A DNA stretch of 64,000 bases. Origin: Trogon surrucura. Its lineage: Eukaryota > Chordata > Aves > Trogoniformes > Trogonidae. Location: the NCBI GenBank assembly GCA_020746105.1, contig CM036658.1, positions 13,748,689 through 13,812,688 on the forward strand. The letters run 5' to 3'. Of the stretch, positions 1-11,815 are shown one piece after another. The translations under genes and the position numbers were made by a program. The notes below the pieces were generated by a model. It did not search any database, was not told where the DNA came from, and was given only the letters and a program-made list of their open reading frames with translations. Numbering within the stretch: the first letter of the stretch is position 1; each line of letters starts with the position of its first letter.

Positions 1-11
1 CCAATTCACAC

Positions 12-51
12 TTTTTTTTTTGTTGTTTTTTTTTTTTTTTTTTTTTTTTTT
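12..51. repeat. Poly(T) tract
   Basis: A T run interrupted by two G residues at positions 22 and 25, with 26 uninterrupted T from 26 to 51. It could be the reverse complement of a poly(A) tail, but no retroposed body is recognisable on either side and the left flank is cut by the window edge. Confidence 0.8.
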
Positions 52-410
52 GTCAACTTAATTTCAGAAATCTCAGAGTTTATATAGAAAGAAATGTGGA
101 TAAAAAGTTCCTAGTGCTTACCTATTACACAGATTTTACTGTTTGTTTTCTAGAAGTTTGTCACACTCTTGACTTGCATTTATCTCTATTTCTGTCACAT
201 GAGTTTTGCAGGAAAACTCATATTTATGCTATGCTACTTTTATTCTTTTGTATTTATAACTGCAGATAACATTTAATATCTTGCTACTCTACACCACATG
301 GTAAGAAGAAAGTAAAGATAAAATAACTCAGGATTGTTAAAAATGTATTGTCTCACAGTGGATAAACTTTGCGTTTTTCAAAGGAATCCCTTGGAAAAAT
401 TAGAGTTCTG

Positions 411-431
411 TTTTTTTTTTTTTTTTTTTTT
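411..431. repeat. Poly(T) tract
   Basis: An uninterrupted run of 21 T. It gives a run of phenylalanines in one spurious forward frame. No associated retroposon is seen. Confidence 0.85.
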
Positions 432-3431
432 CTGTGGGGAGAAATTGCAAAATAGTGCGAATCAGTTTAAAAAAAACCACAGAATTTTTTCTCCCCTATT
501 AATTCATCTGAAGCAACTTACATTCATGAATCTGCTTCTTCTTCCCAGTAGCTGCTTTACTGTGGTAGGTGAGATTTAAAGAAAGAAAAAAAATGTCTCA
601 CAGTGAGTTGTGACAGAAACCAGGATAGAACTGATTTGCCCGGGCAGGTCCTCTATGATGCTAGAAGTGCTGCTTGAAACAGTTTTGGGTTTTGAGGGGT
701 TTTATTTTTGGTCATAGTCCCCCCCAAACAAAAAAAAAAAAAAGTTTTGTTCATTATTTCCTGTGTGTCAGTCTCACAATGCTCTCAGCAATAGTATGCA
801 ACTGAATTTGATGGAAATTCTGGTTGATGTTCTAATAAGTGGCATGACAAGTCACATGAGGAAATTAATAGCTTTGTCATCAGAACAGCATTTGAATAAT
901 ATGTGATATCTAAGGCCTAGGGCTATCCAATTAATGATGAAGAAAGAACAGCATATCAAATAACTGCTTGCGAAATGAGAACAATCTATTTTATACACTA
1001 GATGGGGAAAGGTTCTATGAAGAAGGAAAAATATGACTCTGCTAAATTAATAGTGTGCCATAACACATTCCCCCAATATTTTTGCATCAAGATTATATGT
1101 CCAGCTGCTACTAATATAACAAAGAGCCCCTATTAAGATTTCTTTGCCTTTTCACGTAGAGTAACTATATTTTTATTTGTTTTAAAAGTGTTGTGAGAGT
1201 CATGGTGGCTGAAATTTTGATCACTTGATGTTTGGGGTCAGCGTTTCACTTGGTGAGCTTTGAGTTTCTCATTTGCACAGGAAACACTGAGAGGGAAAGA
1301 GGTAAAGAGACCATGGGATCTTTGTTTTCCGTCTCACCCTCTCACACAATGTTAGCCATATATTGTCAGATCCTGTTAGATGACATCACATTATACCTGG
1401 CCTGATTTGACAAGACAGTAAGAAACAATGTAAAGAATACTAAACCAGTATATTAAAACATTACTTCCCTACTCCTTCCTGACAATTTTAAATCCCTAAC
1501 AGACATAATCCTGGCAGATTGTGTGATCTTTCATGGGAGTAATTCACACCGCTTCTTAGGAGAAGCTGTTACAGAAATCCACAATAGTGTATGGTATTTT
1601 TAGGATTTATTCTTATTTTTCTGGGAATTTAATTTCAGAGTGCAGAAATACAAGTATATGGAACATGCAAATACTAAAACTATCACCAAAGCTTGGATCG
1701 TGCCAGTGGTACTCTACCAGCCAGATTACTACCTGATATTTGATGCTTTTGAAGAAATTTTCTACCATGTATTTGGTCACTTTTTTCGTATACTCTAATT
1801 AAACATAATGGTTGCTCTTATTTGGCCAACAAACAAAGCTTCAAAACTATAAACAAATGGGAGAAAAGAAGTACTCTTGTTACTGTTCGTACTTGGGATG
1901 GGACATTTACTTTGAATGGATTCAGTTTAGCCACAGCTGTGGGCTCTTGGCAGATTTGGAAAATTTTGAGTAAGGATAAGAGGAAGTACAAACAACAGAG
2001 TTTTCTTAAAAAAATACACTGTTTTCAGGAGTTCATAAACAGCTTCAGGGACTTCAAGGTCTGGTGGTTTATGTTTGTTGAAGTCAGTAGGAGTTGCAGA
2101 TGTTAGTTTATTCTTTAAGAATCTGTATATCAAACAATTTTGTAAAACCTTATAAGCTCCCATGTTGACGTGGTTTACATAGTTAAGAAGACCTGGAGTC
2201 CTTAAGAGGCCTGTATCTCATAATTTAGCACCTCAAAATGACTGTTAAGTCTAACTGCTGTAAATTGTCAATGTAGTTGAAACCAGGCTGCAGTCCTCAA
2301 ATCTGGTTAACATTTTTCATAACAGATACTGAGCTTCACTTTTTTTCATCTACTTATGAACACAGAGAAATGATAGTTGAGATATATATATTTGTCCCTG
2401 CTTGTTGACAGATACCTTCTAAAGCATTTTCTACAATTTCCTTCATTTCATAGCTGATGTTGCTGAGAAAATGATTCCTTTCCCCAGATCAAAACATTTG
2501 TCTGGACCCTGTTGCCCTCCACACCATCAAACATCTGTTGTGTCTTTCTGTAACTGCCTTGTCGTGTGAAGTGTTAAATGTCATTGAAATGGCAGGCTGT
2601 GGAAAGAGTGCACAAACAATGAATGCATGATCTGACTTTCTCGGATTCTGGCAAGTACCCCTGTCAATGCACACAAATACAGAAAAAAAGTCTTTCAGAT
2701 ATGTCTCCCTTACATGATCTTTAACACTACTTCCTTCATTAAGTAGTGATAAATTCAGTAACTACAATTAAATAACCATTCTTCTATGCATTTATGTAAT
2801 TATTTGGGTTCTATACATTAGAGAAAAAAAAAGGTAGATTTTTTTTTGTTATTTCATTTTTTTTCCTTTCTTACTTTTCATTTAATGTATTTCAGCTGTA
2901 TTTTGTGGTTGTTGTTCAGGAACAGTAACATCCTTAAATGAAAGCATGTTAGATATCTAGTTACATTTTAGTTTTTGCTAATTAAAAAAGAAAAAACTTT
3001 GTTATTGTATTTGAATCATGGATTCCATGATGAGATAAAAGTGCTGTGCACAATCATGTAATCTTGATACTTTAAATTCTGTTGTGCTATGATTATTAAT
3101 TATGATCTGTTTGATATCCTATCCTTGAAGACATGACAGATGACTGTGTAAGTATTAGACATGTTAAAATATTTAGTATATCATTGCAACATGAAGTACA
3201 ATGATGTGACATATGGAACAGAATTTGAAGTTTGTAGTTACATGTAAAAAGAGAGGTAACAACATTTTAGGGTACCTTCAGAACCAGCCAAGTTTTTTCC
3301 ATGCATTACATTAATTTGTTTCTATTTAAATTACATTTTTCTTTATCCCTGTGAATATCTAAATGCAAATTTATGCCCCTGAAAGTTAAAAAATCAAGAT
3401 ACGAACCATTTATTTCACAGCAATGAGTCCT

Positions 3432-4917
3432 TCACAGAATCAGAGAATGCTAGAGATTGGAAGGGACCTTGAAAGATCATTTAGTTCAACCCCCCTGTCA
3501 GTGCAGGATCACCTACAGTAGATCGCAAAGGAACAGGCCCAGGCAGGTTTTAGATGTCTCCAAAGAAGGAGATTCTACAGCCTCCCTGGGCAGCCTGTTC
3601 CAGTGCACTGTTACCCTCACAGTCAAAAAGTTTTTTCTAATATTTTTGTGGAACCTCCTATGTTCCAACTTGTACCCATTGCCCCTTGTCCTGTCATTGA
3701 GCATCACTGAAAAGAGCCTGGCACCGTCCTCCTGATATTCCTCCTTGAAATATTATATAAATATTAATGAGGTCACCCCTCAGCCTCCTCTTCTCCAAGC
3801 TAAAGAGACCCAGCTCCTTCAGCCTTTCCTCATAAGGGAGATGCTCCTCTCCCTTCACCATCTTTGTGGCTCTGCACTGGACTCTCTCAAGCAATTCCCT
3901 GTCTCTCTTGAGCTGAGGGGCCCAGAACTGAACAAAATATTCCATATGCAGCATCACTAGGGCAGAGTAGAGGGGAAGGAGGACCTCTCTCGACACACTA
4001 GCTACTCCCCTTCTAATACACCCCAGGATGCCATTGGACTTCTTGGCCACAAGGGCACATTGCTGGCTCATGGTCATCCTGCTGTCCACCAGAACCCCCA
4101 CATCCCTTTCCTCTATGCTGCTCTTCAGCAGGTCAGTCCCCAGCATTTACTGGGGAACAACACAAAGTTGTTCTTTCCCAGTTGCAAAACTCTACACTTG
4201 CTCTTGTTGAATTTCATAAAATTTCTCCCTGCCCAGCCCTCTAGTCTGTCTAGATCTTGCAGCACAGCCTTCTGGTGTGTCAAACACTCCTCTCAGTTTC
4301 ATATTGTCAGCAGACTTGCTGACCACGTTCTCTAATCCCTCATCCAGGTCAGTGATTAACATATTGAACAACATTGGCCCCAGTACTCACCCCTGAGAGA
4401 CCCCACTAGACACAGGCCTCCAACTAGGCTCTGCCCCATTGACCACTACTCTCTGACTTCTTCCCTTTAACCAGTTAACTTCTTTCCTTCAACCAGTTTC
4501 CTTCAACCAGTTAAGAACCCATCTCACTACTTGGTCATCCAGACCACATTTCCTTAGCTCAGCTATGAGGATGCTGTGGGAGACTGTGTCAAATGCTTTA
4601 CTGAAATCTAGACAGACTACATCCTCTGCATGGCCACAATCCATCCACTTGGTTACACCTTCATAAAATGCTACCAGGTTGGTCAAACATTACTTCTCCT
4701 TGGAAAAGCCATGTTGACTGCTCCTAATTACACTCTTATCCTTCATGTTCCTAGAGACAGCACCGAGGATAAGTTGTTTCATCACCTCTCCAGGGATGGA
4801 CGTGAGGCTGACCGATCTGTAGTTACCCGGGTCCTCCTTCCTGCCCATTTGAAGACTAGAGTGACATTCACCTTCCTCCAGTCCTCAGGTGCCTCTCTGG
4901 TTCCCCATGACTTACCT
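3432..4917 (-). mobile_element. CR1 LINE, 5'-truncated, RT remnant
   Basis: On the minus strand this is the 3' 1.5 kb of a CR1 retrotransposon. The left edge is the typical CR1 3' terminus (repeated CACAGAAT-type octamers, then TTGGAAGGGACC read on +). Reverse transcriptase fragments follow upstream. Around 4580-4620 the motif A region reads DFSKAFDTV, with the catalytic Asp kept. The FADD-box region near 4310 has decayed to SADN. The post-RT C-terminus at 3694-4146 is still open for 150 codons. Frames are broken between these blocks, so the copy is dead. Its 3' sequence resembles the copy at 58.9 kb closely, suggesting the same subfamily. Endonuclease and ORF1 are absent. Confidence 0.92.
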
Positions 4918-5439
4918 TAAAGTTGTACAAGGTAATTATATCAATAGATATTTTATTTTCTTTTTTTTTTCCCAATGATTTTGTTTTACTTGAGATTATC
5001 CGTAACAGTATTTCAGAATCAGTAGTCTGTACGTATGTTCTTTTATTTCACCTTTACAATCTCAGAAGTCCGGTTGACGAAATTGTTAAAATAAAAAAAA
5101 CCCTAAATGTATGGATTTGACTGTCTGTGATCATCGTTAACCTGTATTGATTTTTGTCCTCATAGCTTTGCTTCATTAAAAAGATATCTGGATAGTTTGT
5201 TGAGTAAAGACTTTACTTCAAGTAAATACACAGAGTGAAATGCTTGGATTTCTCTGATTCCGCTTTTAAACATTACCCTTTGGTGACTGGTTTAAGAGTA
5301 GGAGCTGAAAAATGGGAATATGTGCAAATCAGTGGATATTTGGACTAAGAAATAACCAAATAAGAAATGCGGGATTTGACCTCAGATGCAGAATAGTTAA
5401 TATGTGAAACACAACTTGTGCTTCTCTTTTCCTTATTGG
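4918..5439. other. Unique AT-rich DNA between a CR1 and an LTR
   Basis: A T-rich stretch at 4960-4985, otherwise unremarkable. No gene or repeat is recognised. Confidence 0.5.
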
Positions 5440-5840
5440 TGCATTAAGAGGGTCCCTTCGGAGAGCCGGCCAAGTAATGACAATCACACCCATGTGGCTA
5501 CATCTCGTTCTCCCTTTATTGCTCCGGACAGCTCAATATATACAGTTCAGCAGTGTCCCCGCGCCTGCCCCTTAACAGAGTTGGTCAGTTACAGGTTTAC
5601 ACACACCAGCGTTTTATTGGGTAGTGCCATTCAACTATGCAGGCAGCTCTCGCCCTCCTCCCTTCCCCAGGGCCAACACATCCAGCCAAACATCCAGCAA
5701 AGCTCTCACAAAACAGCTGCCTCCTCCTTTCCGTTCCCCAGGGTGACTCCAAGGACAGAGCCTTTATTTAAGCCTAAGCTGGGTTGTCCAAACCCTTTAA
5801 AGGGATACTGCGCCCCTGCTCCACAAGAAATTCCTCTACA
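5440..5840 (-). mobile_element. Probable solo LTR, GC-rich
   Basis: This block is clearly richer in GC than its surroundings. On the minus strand it begins TGTAGAGG and ends CTCTTAATGCA, the TG...CA termini of an LTR. Minus-strand signals in order are a TATA-like TTAAATAAAGG near 5765, an AATAAA near 5615, a TATATATTGAG near 5535 and a second AATAAA at 5515-5520. This fits an endogenous retroviral promoter plus R-U5 region. No target-site duplication is evident with these borders, so the ends may be off by a few bases. No internal retroviral region adjoins it. The family was not identified. Confidence 0.55.
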
Positions 5841-6509
5841 GAGCACACTGAAATTTTGATTACTGGATGATGGTTGGAGAGAAAACTGGTATTTTTTATT
5901 TTTATTTAAGCCTTTTTCAGGCATCAGTTGATTCTGCTTTTAGCAGATTATTTTTTTTTAATTTACAACAATGAGAACAACTTCTGATAAAATGCATAAG
6001 ACATAATGCATGTTTGTTTTGCATTGTTGATTTTGTTTTGCCCATTGTCAGTTGTATTTGAAGTTAAATTACATGTTTGATCATATTATTCATTGAGACA
6101 TGTTTGTTTTTTAATGTTTTCCGGTTAGCAGGCTGTTATGATGAACACTGTTATTTGACTTTTTAGATTACACATTGAATTACGAGCTTTGTTCAGATGG
6201 TATAAAATTGTCTATATGCATATAAAACACACAAACCTCACATTTGTTTATTTATGAAGTCTTCTGAAGATTATTCCAGAACTAAAGACTTAATTTAAGA
6301 TATAATATATAATGGCAAAGGAATGTATAAGGAAATAAATTACTCTCATTATATAAACACATGACAGAAGAAAGCATGGGCGCGATTTGTGTTTTGGAAC
6401 TATATGCCATTACCTTATCATCCTTGTTTTACACAGAGAAGAATTATCACTGGATGAAAAATAATTTCTTTTGCTTGCACCTATTGAAATTCTTATGCTT
6501 GGTCAGACT
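5841..6509. other. Unique AT-rich DNA
   Basis: Nothing recognisable. Short T-rich tracts near 5890 and 5950. Open frames are short and unsupported. Confidence 0.5.
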
Positions 6510-7075
6510 TGTGGCCCTCTGCTCTTATGCCTTGGAACACAGGATAATCTGCCTCATCAGTTTCCCTGGGACTGAACTTAAATTGACAGGCCTGTCATTT
6601 CCTGGGTCATCCTTCCTTCCCTTCTTATAGATGGGTGTTGTATTTGCTGACTTTCAATCAGCTGGGACCTCTCCAGTAAGCCAGGACTGTTGATAAATGA
6701 CAGAGAGTGGTCTGGCGAGAACCCCTGCCAGTTCACCTAGTACTCTAGGGTGTATTTGTCTGGCCCCATAGATTTATGGATGTTGACATGTAGTAGGTCC
6801 CTGACCTTGTGAATTTTCAGGGGGACATTTTGCTCCCGGTCCCATTCTCTTGGCTTGGAGACTGCCTTCCCTCGTTACGGGTGATACTATTACTAAAGAC
6901 TAAGGCAAAGAAGACATTAAGAACCTCGGCCTTGTCTTTTGTTACTAAATTTTCTTTTGGGTCTAACAGGGGATGGAGGATCTCTCTGTTCCTTCTTTTG
7001 TTATTAATATATTTATAAAAAATTTTCTTACAGTTCTTTACTCCCAAAGCCAGTCTCTCCCTTCCTTCACTGTAG
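6510..7075 (-). mobile_element. CR1 LINE fragment: EN-RT linker and start of RT
   Basis: Reading the minus strand from 7075 down, the encoded remnants match the stretch between CR1 endonuclease and reverse transcriptase, including KKIFYKYINNKRRNREILHP and then the start of RT (SVPGK-like region near 6560). Frames are broken. This segment lies 3' of the post-RT fragment at 7076-7442 on the same strand, which is the reverse of the normal CR1 order. Confidence 0.8.
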
Positions 7076-7442
7076 GACCCCTTTGAATACTGGGAAGCTG
7101 CTATAAGATCCCCCCCAGAGCCTTCCTTGTCCAGACTACACAACACCAACTGTCTCAGCCTGTCCTCATACAGGAGGTGCTCAAGTCCCCTGATCATCCT
7201 CATGGTCCTTCTCCAGACCCGTTTGAACAGGTCCATGTTTTTCTTAGACTGAAAAGGGTTCTGTTGTCCCAGAGCTGCTCAGTACTGCAAGTGTATTCTC
7301 CCAAGAGCAGAGCAAAGGATAAGAATCACCTCACTTGGCCTGCTGGTCACGCTTCTCTTGATGCAGCCCAGGATGTGACTGGCTTTCTGGATTGTGAGCA
7401 CGCATTGCTGGCTTACACTCAGAATTTCATCTACCAATTCAG
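7076..7442 (-). mobile_element. CR1 LINE fragment: post-RT C-terminal region
   Basis: On the minus strand this is the region after CR1 reverse transcriptase. It corresponds to the stretch around [19 protein letters not shown] near 7130-7200 and its upstream flank. It should normally lie 3' of the linker/RT segment but sits 5' of it here. The copy lacks a CR1 3' tail at this edge. Confidence 0.8.
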
Positions 7443-10400
7443 ATAATACATTTTGTATTGAGGAATGGTTTAACCTTCCTAATCTTATTGAGTCTAATAT
7501 GGGTGGAGTGGGGTGAAATATAATAATTTCTGATCGAATAATAAATTATACAGCCCCTTCTGAACCTAATATTTATGAAACATTGTAACTCTGGAATATG
7601 TATTTTTGAACCCTCCATAAGCGCCATTTGTGGGAAAAATTGGCAGTGAATAATTCTTTCTTGCACACATTCAAGAACTAAAAATAACAACTTAAGCAAG
7701 CAGCTTTTGTTGAGTGAAACCAAGTAGAAGGTTAATTCTTGAGGACTGTTGAGATTCTAATGGAACTTTGTTTTCAAAGTATTTGAGCATTAAGGCATCA
7801 ATTCAGTACTCACACACAAGAGGCTTTCTAATTAATTTCAAGTAGGTCCTCATCTTTCAGTATCTTTGTGATTGTTTTTTTTTGGAATATCTGACATTGT
7901 TCTGTAGTCTATGATGTAACTGAAATGTACAGATAGAGGAGGCTGTTAGTTGACGATTCTCATCTAGTGGCAGTGATCGATCTTAGCTGACAGCTGTTAG
8001 TAAGGCCTTCCCAGGTACAAACTGGCCTTTACCGGGTGACTTAGAAGTAGCATACTTAGATGCATATCTTGAAATCTTCTGTTTTGATGGCTGAGCAGAG
8101 CTCTGGTAAATTTCTGAATCTGAGAAACAATTCTCTTAACTCATCTGCCAGGTTACTATAACAACCTAAGTGTTGGCAAAAATAACATTTTTATTTGCTC
8201 TGCTGTGTTTCAGCTACTCATTATTGAAATGTCATATCCTATTTGATTATCAGAAATAATCTGTTATCATGAAATTACTATTCATGATCTGTACCTATTA
8301 ATTTCTGCCTTTGCTTTTTATGCAAAGTGATTTTTTCCATTTAAGTACTGTCTGCTTGTTATAAAGTGGAATTCTTTGATGTGAGCTAAAGGTTGGGCGC
8401 TAAAGATAGTGTTTCAAAGTACATTCTTGGTGGATTGTTTTCTAAGTGAATGACTTACATAGGAAGCTATCCAACACTGCCTGTCAGCAATCAGAAACAA
8501 TAGAAGACTTTGTTGCAGGTATAATATGTCATCTATTTTCACATAGCTTCTGTTGAGCCAGTAGCCATTCAATGTGAAAACACATTGACAGTTTCGGTAT
8601 CTCATATTGCTAATAGCTCTTTGACCACTAAAATAAACTAAAAAACCCTGTAAATATAAATGTTAAAAAGGGTTTAAAATTCTTTTTATTCTCAACTTTT
8701 CATGCACTATCCAATAATTCTTAGTTTATCTCTTCACAGTGGCAACAAAGAAATACGAAGATGTCTACTTTAATTTCTCAAGAGACAGACTACTCTAGAC
8801 CTTGGGCTCCATGAGGACCTGAAGAAGAACTCTTGGTAGTCTTTTCATATAAACATATACACTCATTAGTCAAGTGTTTAAATCATGACTTCTGAGTAGT
8901 CTCTGAAATCAGCAAACTAACATTTTCCTTGGATATTTTTTAGTGCATCTGTAAGTCAAAACTTCCAGATTTTCACATTTCTCAGAACATTGTCTCAATT
9001 TTTAATGATTGTTTGCAAAGTTGCTCTATATGAAATATCTTGCAACCTAAAGAGAAAAAAAAAAGAAAAAAAATGCTTGTAATTTTATACAGAAGAATTT
9101 GTCAAATTTATTGAACAGATTTCAAGGATTTTATACACAGAAAGAACAAAATCATGGGGATATTAAATAGAAACTTCTGGTATGACATGACACTACTTTA
9201 TATTTAGCTTGATATTTCAAAAATAATGAGTTTTCTGTAGACAGACACTCCACACACATTCTCTCTACCCCTCCACCAACCTTGCTCTAGTAGACCTACA
9301 GACATAAAAAGAGCAGACACATCCTATAAAGCTCCTCCTAATGTCACAGAGGTTGTATAAATTGTTTGCCTCCCAGAAGATTTTGTTCCTGGAATGAAAT
9401 TTTCTCTATATTTCTATGTGACATGTGCAGCTGTTGATTTAGCCTTATCAGCCATAGAGAAAATTCTTTTTTCCTGTCTGTTCTGGAGACTGGCACTGCA
9501 TATTCTCTTCTTATTTTCCTTTGAACTCCCATTGTCATCAATGGGAGTTTCTTACATAATAGAACAAATAAAGCATGTCCAACTAGAATGCAATATGAGA
9601 CATCTCATGTATGTTTTGCATTACACTGAATTTATTTGTCATTCTGAAATACCTAAATGCATGTATGAGCAATGCCTGATACAAAGCAGGTTTGCTAACT
9701 TGTTGAACCTCAGTAACAGAAGGCACACATATTATCTTTTTTTTAAAAGAAAACAACTAGTACTGTACATTGACTTAGCCAGTGTGACTCAGATGATGTT
9801 AAAAGTCTAATAAGAATACAACATGAACAAGGCAGTTCTTCAGTTTATAAAGGTCAACTTTTCATATTTTAAAATACAATAAACTTTTAACAGAACCCTT
9901 GAAAAAAATATTGGGGAAAAAAACTTAGTGGAAGTAACTATTTTTTTTAAAGAAAGTTTCAAAACACTTTCTTCTTTTTTAAAAGGGTAATTTCCTCTCC
10001 TCTAACAGATTGATCATTCCATTGCAACAGAATGATAATTACTGTGAATTCTATAAACTACTCAGACTTTTCTTTGAAGTAAAATTGTGAGTGAACTAAA
10101 AGTATTTTAGGAAGGGTGTCTGAAGAAGAAAACTGCTTCAAAGCATAACAAGACAAAATGACCAGATGGTGAAAATTAATAAAGAAATGAAAAGAAGTTA
10201 AATGAAGAAGTGTAAGTAGGTAAAAGAAGAATGCAAGTGTCTTACAAGGTTTAGTTATGGAAGAAACCCAAATTTGATTTAAGAAATGTGTGTCAGCAAG
10301 AAAATGGTCTTGAAATTATGTTAAATGTTCAATTGTGAAACACCTTTAATGAAATTACTATTGACATCTGTATTGAAATTGCCTAATATTTTGATCAGGA

Positions 10401-10744
10401 TTTTATGAAATGAAGAAGAATATGTCACACGAAAACTAGTTCACTGACTCAAAAAGGAGCTCTTTCCAGTAAGTCTAGTGACAAGTGTTTCTACTGGAGT
10501 TCATTAAATATTCATTTTTGACAATTTTTAGTAAATATAAATGCAGTTCTGCCTTTTAAATTTACAAATGACAGAAAAGTGCTACGGAAACAAGCAATGA
10601 GGAAGACTGCATGCTATCCTTTGTTACGTTGTATGGGCAAGTCAATTTGACAGAAACTAAACCCCCTTACATTCAGTTATCAGAGGAGCTGGGAGAAACT
10701 AGGCTTAGATTCTGAGTGATGCCCATTTCAGATTTAATAGTCTG
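7443..10744. other. Unique AT-rich DNA
   Basis: No repeat or supported gene. A forward frame at 9394-9810 stays open for about 138 codons, but it has AT-driven codon content and no splice pair, so it is not called. Poly(A)-type tracts lie near 9055-9075 and 9903-9945. The block is best treated as intron or intergenic DNA. Confidence 0.5.
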
Positions 10745-11815
10745 TACTATGCAATGCACGTTCAATCTAGCAGCACTCTTCGACTCACATGGCTAGCCTT
10801 AACAAGGGTGTCAGTGTTCAATAAGAACTCTCACAGTCAGACTCAGCATAGCAGTGCCAACAAGGACTCTCACGGCCAGACCGAGGCACACTTGATGTAG
10901 TGGCATTCCCTAGACTCACATGGCCAGCCTTAAAATGAATGTGGTGGCATTCAGTTGTAACTCACACAGCCAGACCAAAAAATAATATAATTTATTAAAA
11001 CAACCAATACATAAATTCTTTTAGAATGCCAGTGACAGTGATTATCTGCAAGGCACATGCAAAAGTATGGATGATATAGCCTGGCCACAAATATGTTAGA
11101 TCATAAAGCAAACCTGCAGAGATTTTATAAGTGTCCACGGAAGCACTTGATATAACCAAGTGTTTGAATTTTACCCAAAGGAGTCCCTATGGGGGTGAAG
11201 AGAGGCTCAGCCTGTCAACTGATCCCAGAAGTCAGAGGTGGTCCATAGTGATATCTTCTCTGATGGTAATGGTATCTTACCTGACTATGATTGTATATTC
11301 CCTAACATCCCCCTTTTCTTGGATCATTTTTTATACTGTTTGTTACCTTTCATGTGGAGTTTGAGTGACTCTAGTCATGCATATCTTTATTGTGATTGGT
11401 GTAAATTTTCCTTGATTTGCTTTTAAAGGTATAGACTAGAAAAATCTAGGGCATAAGCTCAGTGAGGGGTGGTCACACCTTGAAGCAGTTAGCTTTTGAG
11501 ATAGGGGTGTGTTTTGGTATTATAATGAGATTATAATGACAATAGTTCACCCAAAGGACAGTATTTTGTCAAAGTTGATAGGTTGTTGGCCCAGGGCCAC
11601 AAATGTGCAGTTAATCTACTCCATGGTAACTCTAAGTTCCTTTTGTGCATATAGAGCCTGGCCACAGTGTCTTCACTCCATTCTGCACACCATGTAATCT
11701 CTCTTAGAGTCAGAACATCAAGCTTCCTTAATGTTATCAACACCTAAGTTTGCCTAGGGAACATTTGTAGAAGGAGCACAACATTCTGGAAACTTTCTTG
11801 ATGTCCCAGTTTGAG
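10745..11815 (-). mobile_element. Probable ERVL-type solo LTR with internal repeats
   Basis: On the minus strand the block shows an LTR layout. It has a CCAAT box at 11395-11399 (minus ACCAATCAC), a TATA box near 11329-11336 (minus TATAAAAAAT), and a poly(A) signal about 340 bp downstream at 10991-10996 (minus AATAAA). Imperfect tandem repeats follow near the 3' end. The order and general look resemble long passerine-type ERVL LTRs, but I could not fix the termini or find a target-site duplication. Borders are approximate by tens of bases. No retroviral coding region adjoins it. Confidence 0.5.
10760..10978. repeat. Imperfect tandem repeats, units about 45-70 bp
   Basis: Recurring phrases GACTCACATGGC(T/C)AGCCTTAA (10791 and 10914) and CTCACAGTCAGAC, CTCACGGCCAGACC and CTCACACAGCCAGACC (10831, 10870 and 10962), together with GTGGCATTC twice. 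The units have diverged. They lie at the 3' end of the putative minus-strand LTR. Confidence 0.7.

Larger units (their letters stand above)
1..3431. other. Unique AT-rich non-coding DNA
   Basis: No gene, exon pair or recognisable transposon is seen here. Open frames are short, overlap on both strands and lack coding character. The block holds two T homopolymers, listed separately, and scattered A/T tracts near 2830-2870. A pyrimidine-rich stretch ending in TTTCAG near 2895 resembles a splice acceptor, but no GT donor with an open frame follows it. Intronic or intergenic DNA is the most that can be said. Confidence 0.6.

Noticed and set aside
9394-9810. 138-codon forward frame
   Set aside because: AT-driven codons, no splice pair or Kozak-like start with support, and no family resemblance. 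A frame this long can arise by chance in 64 kb.
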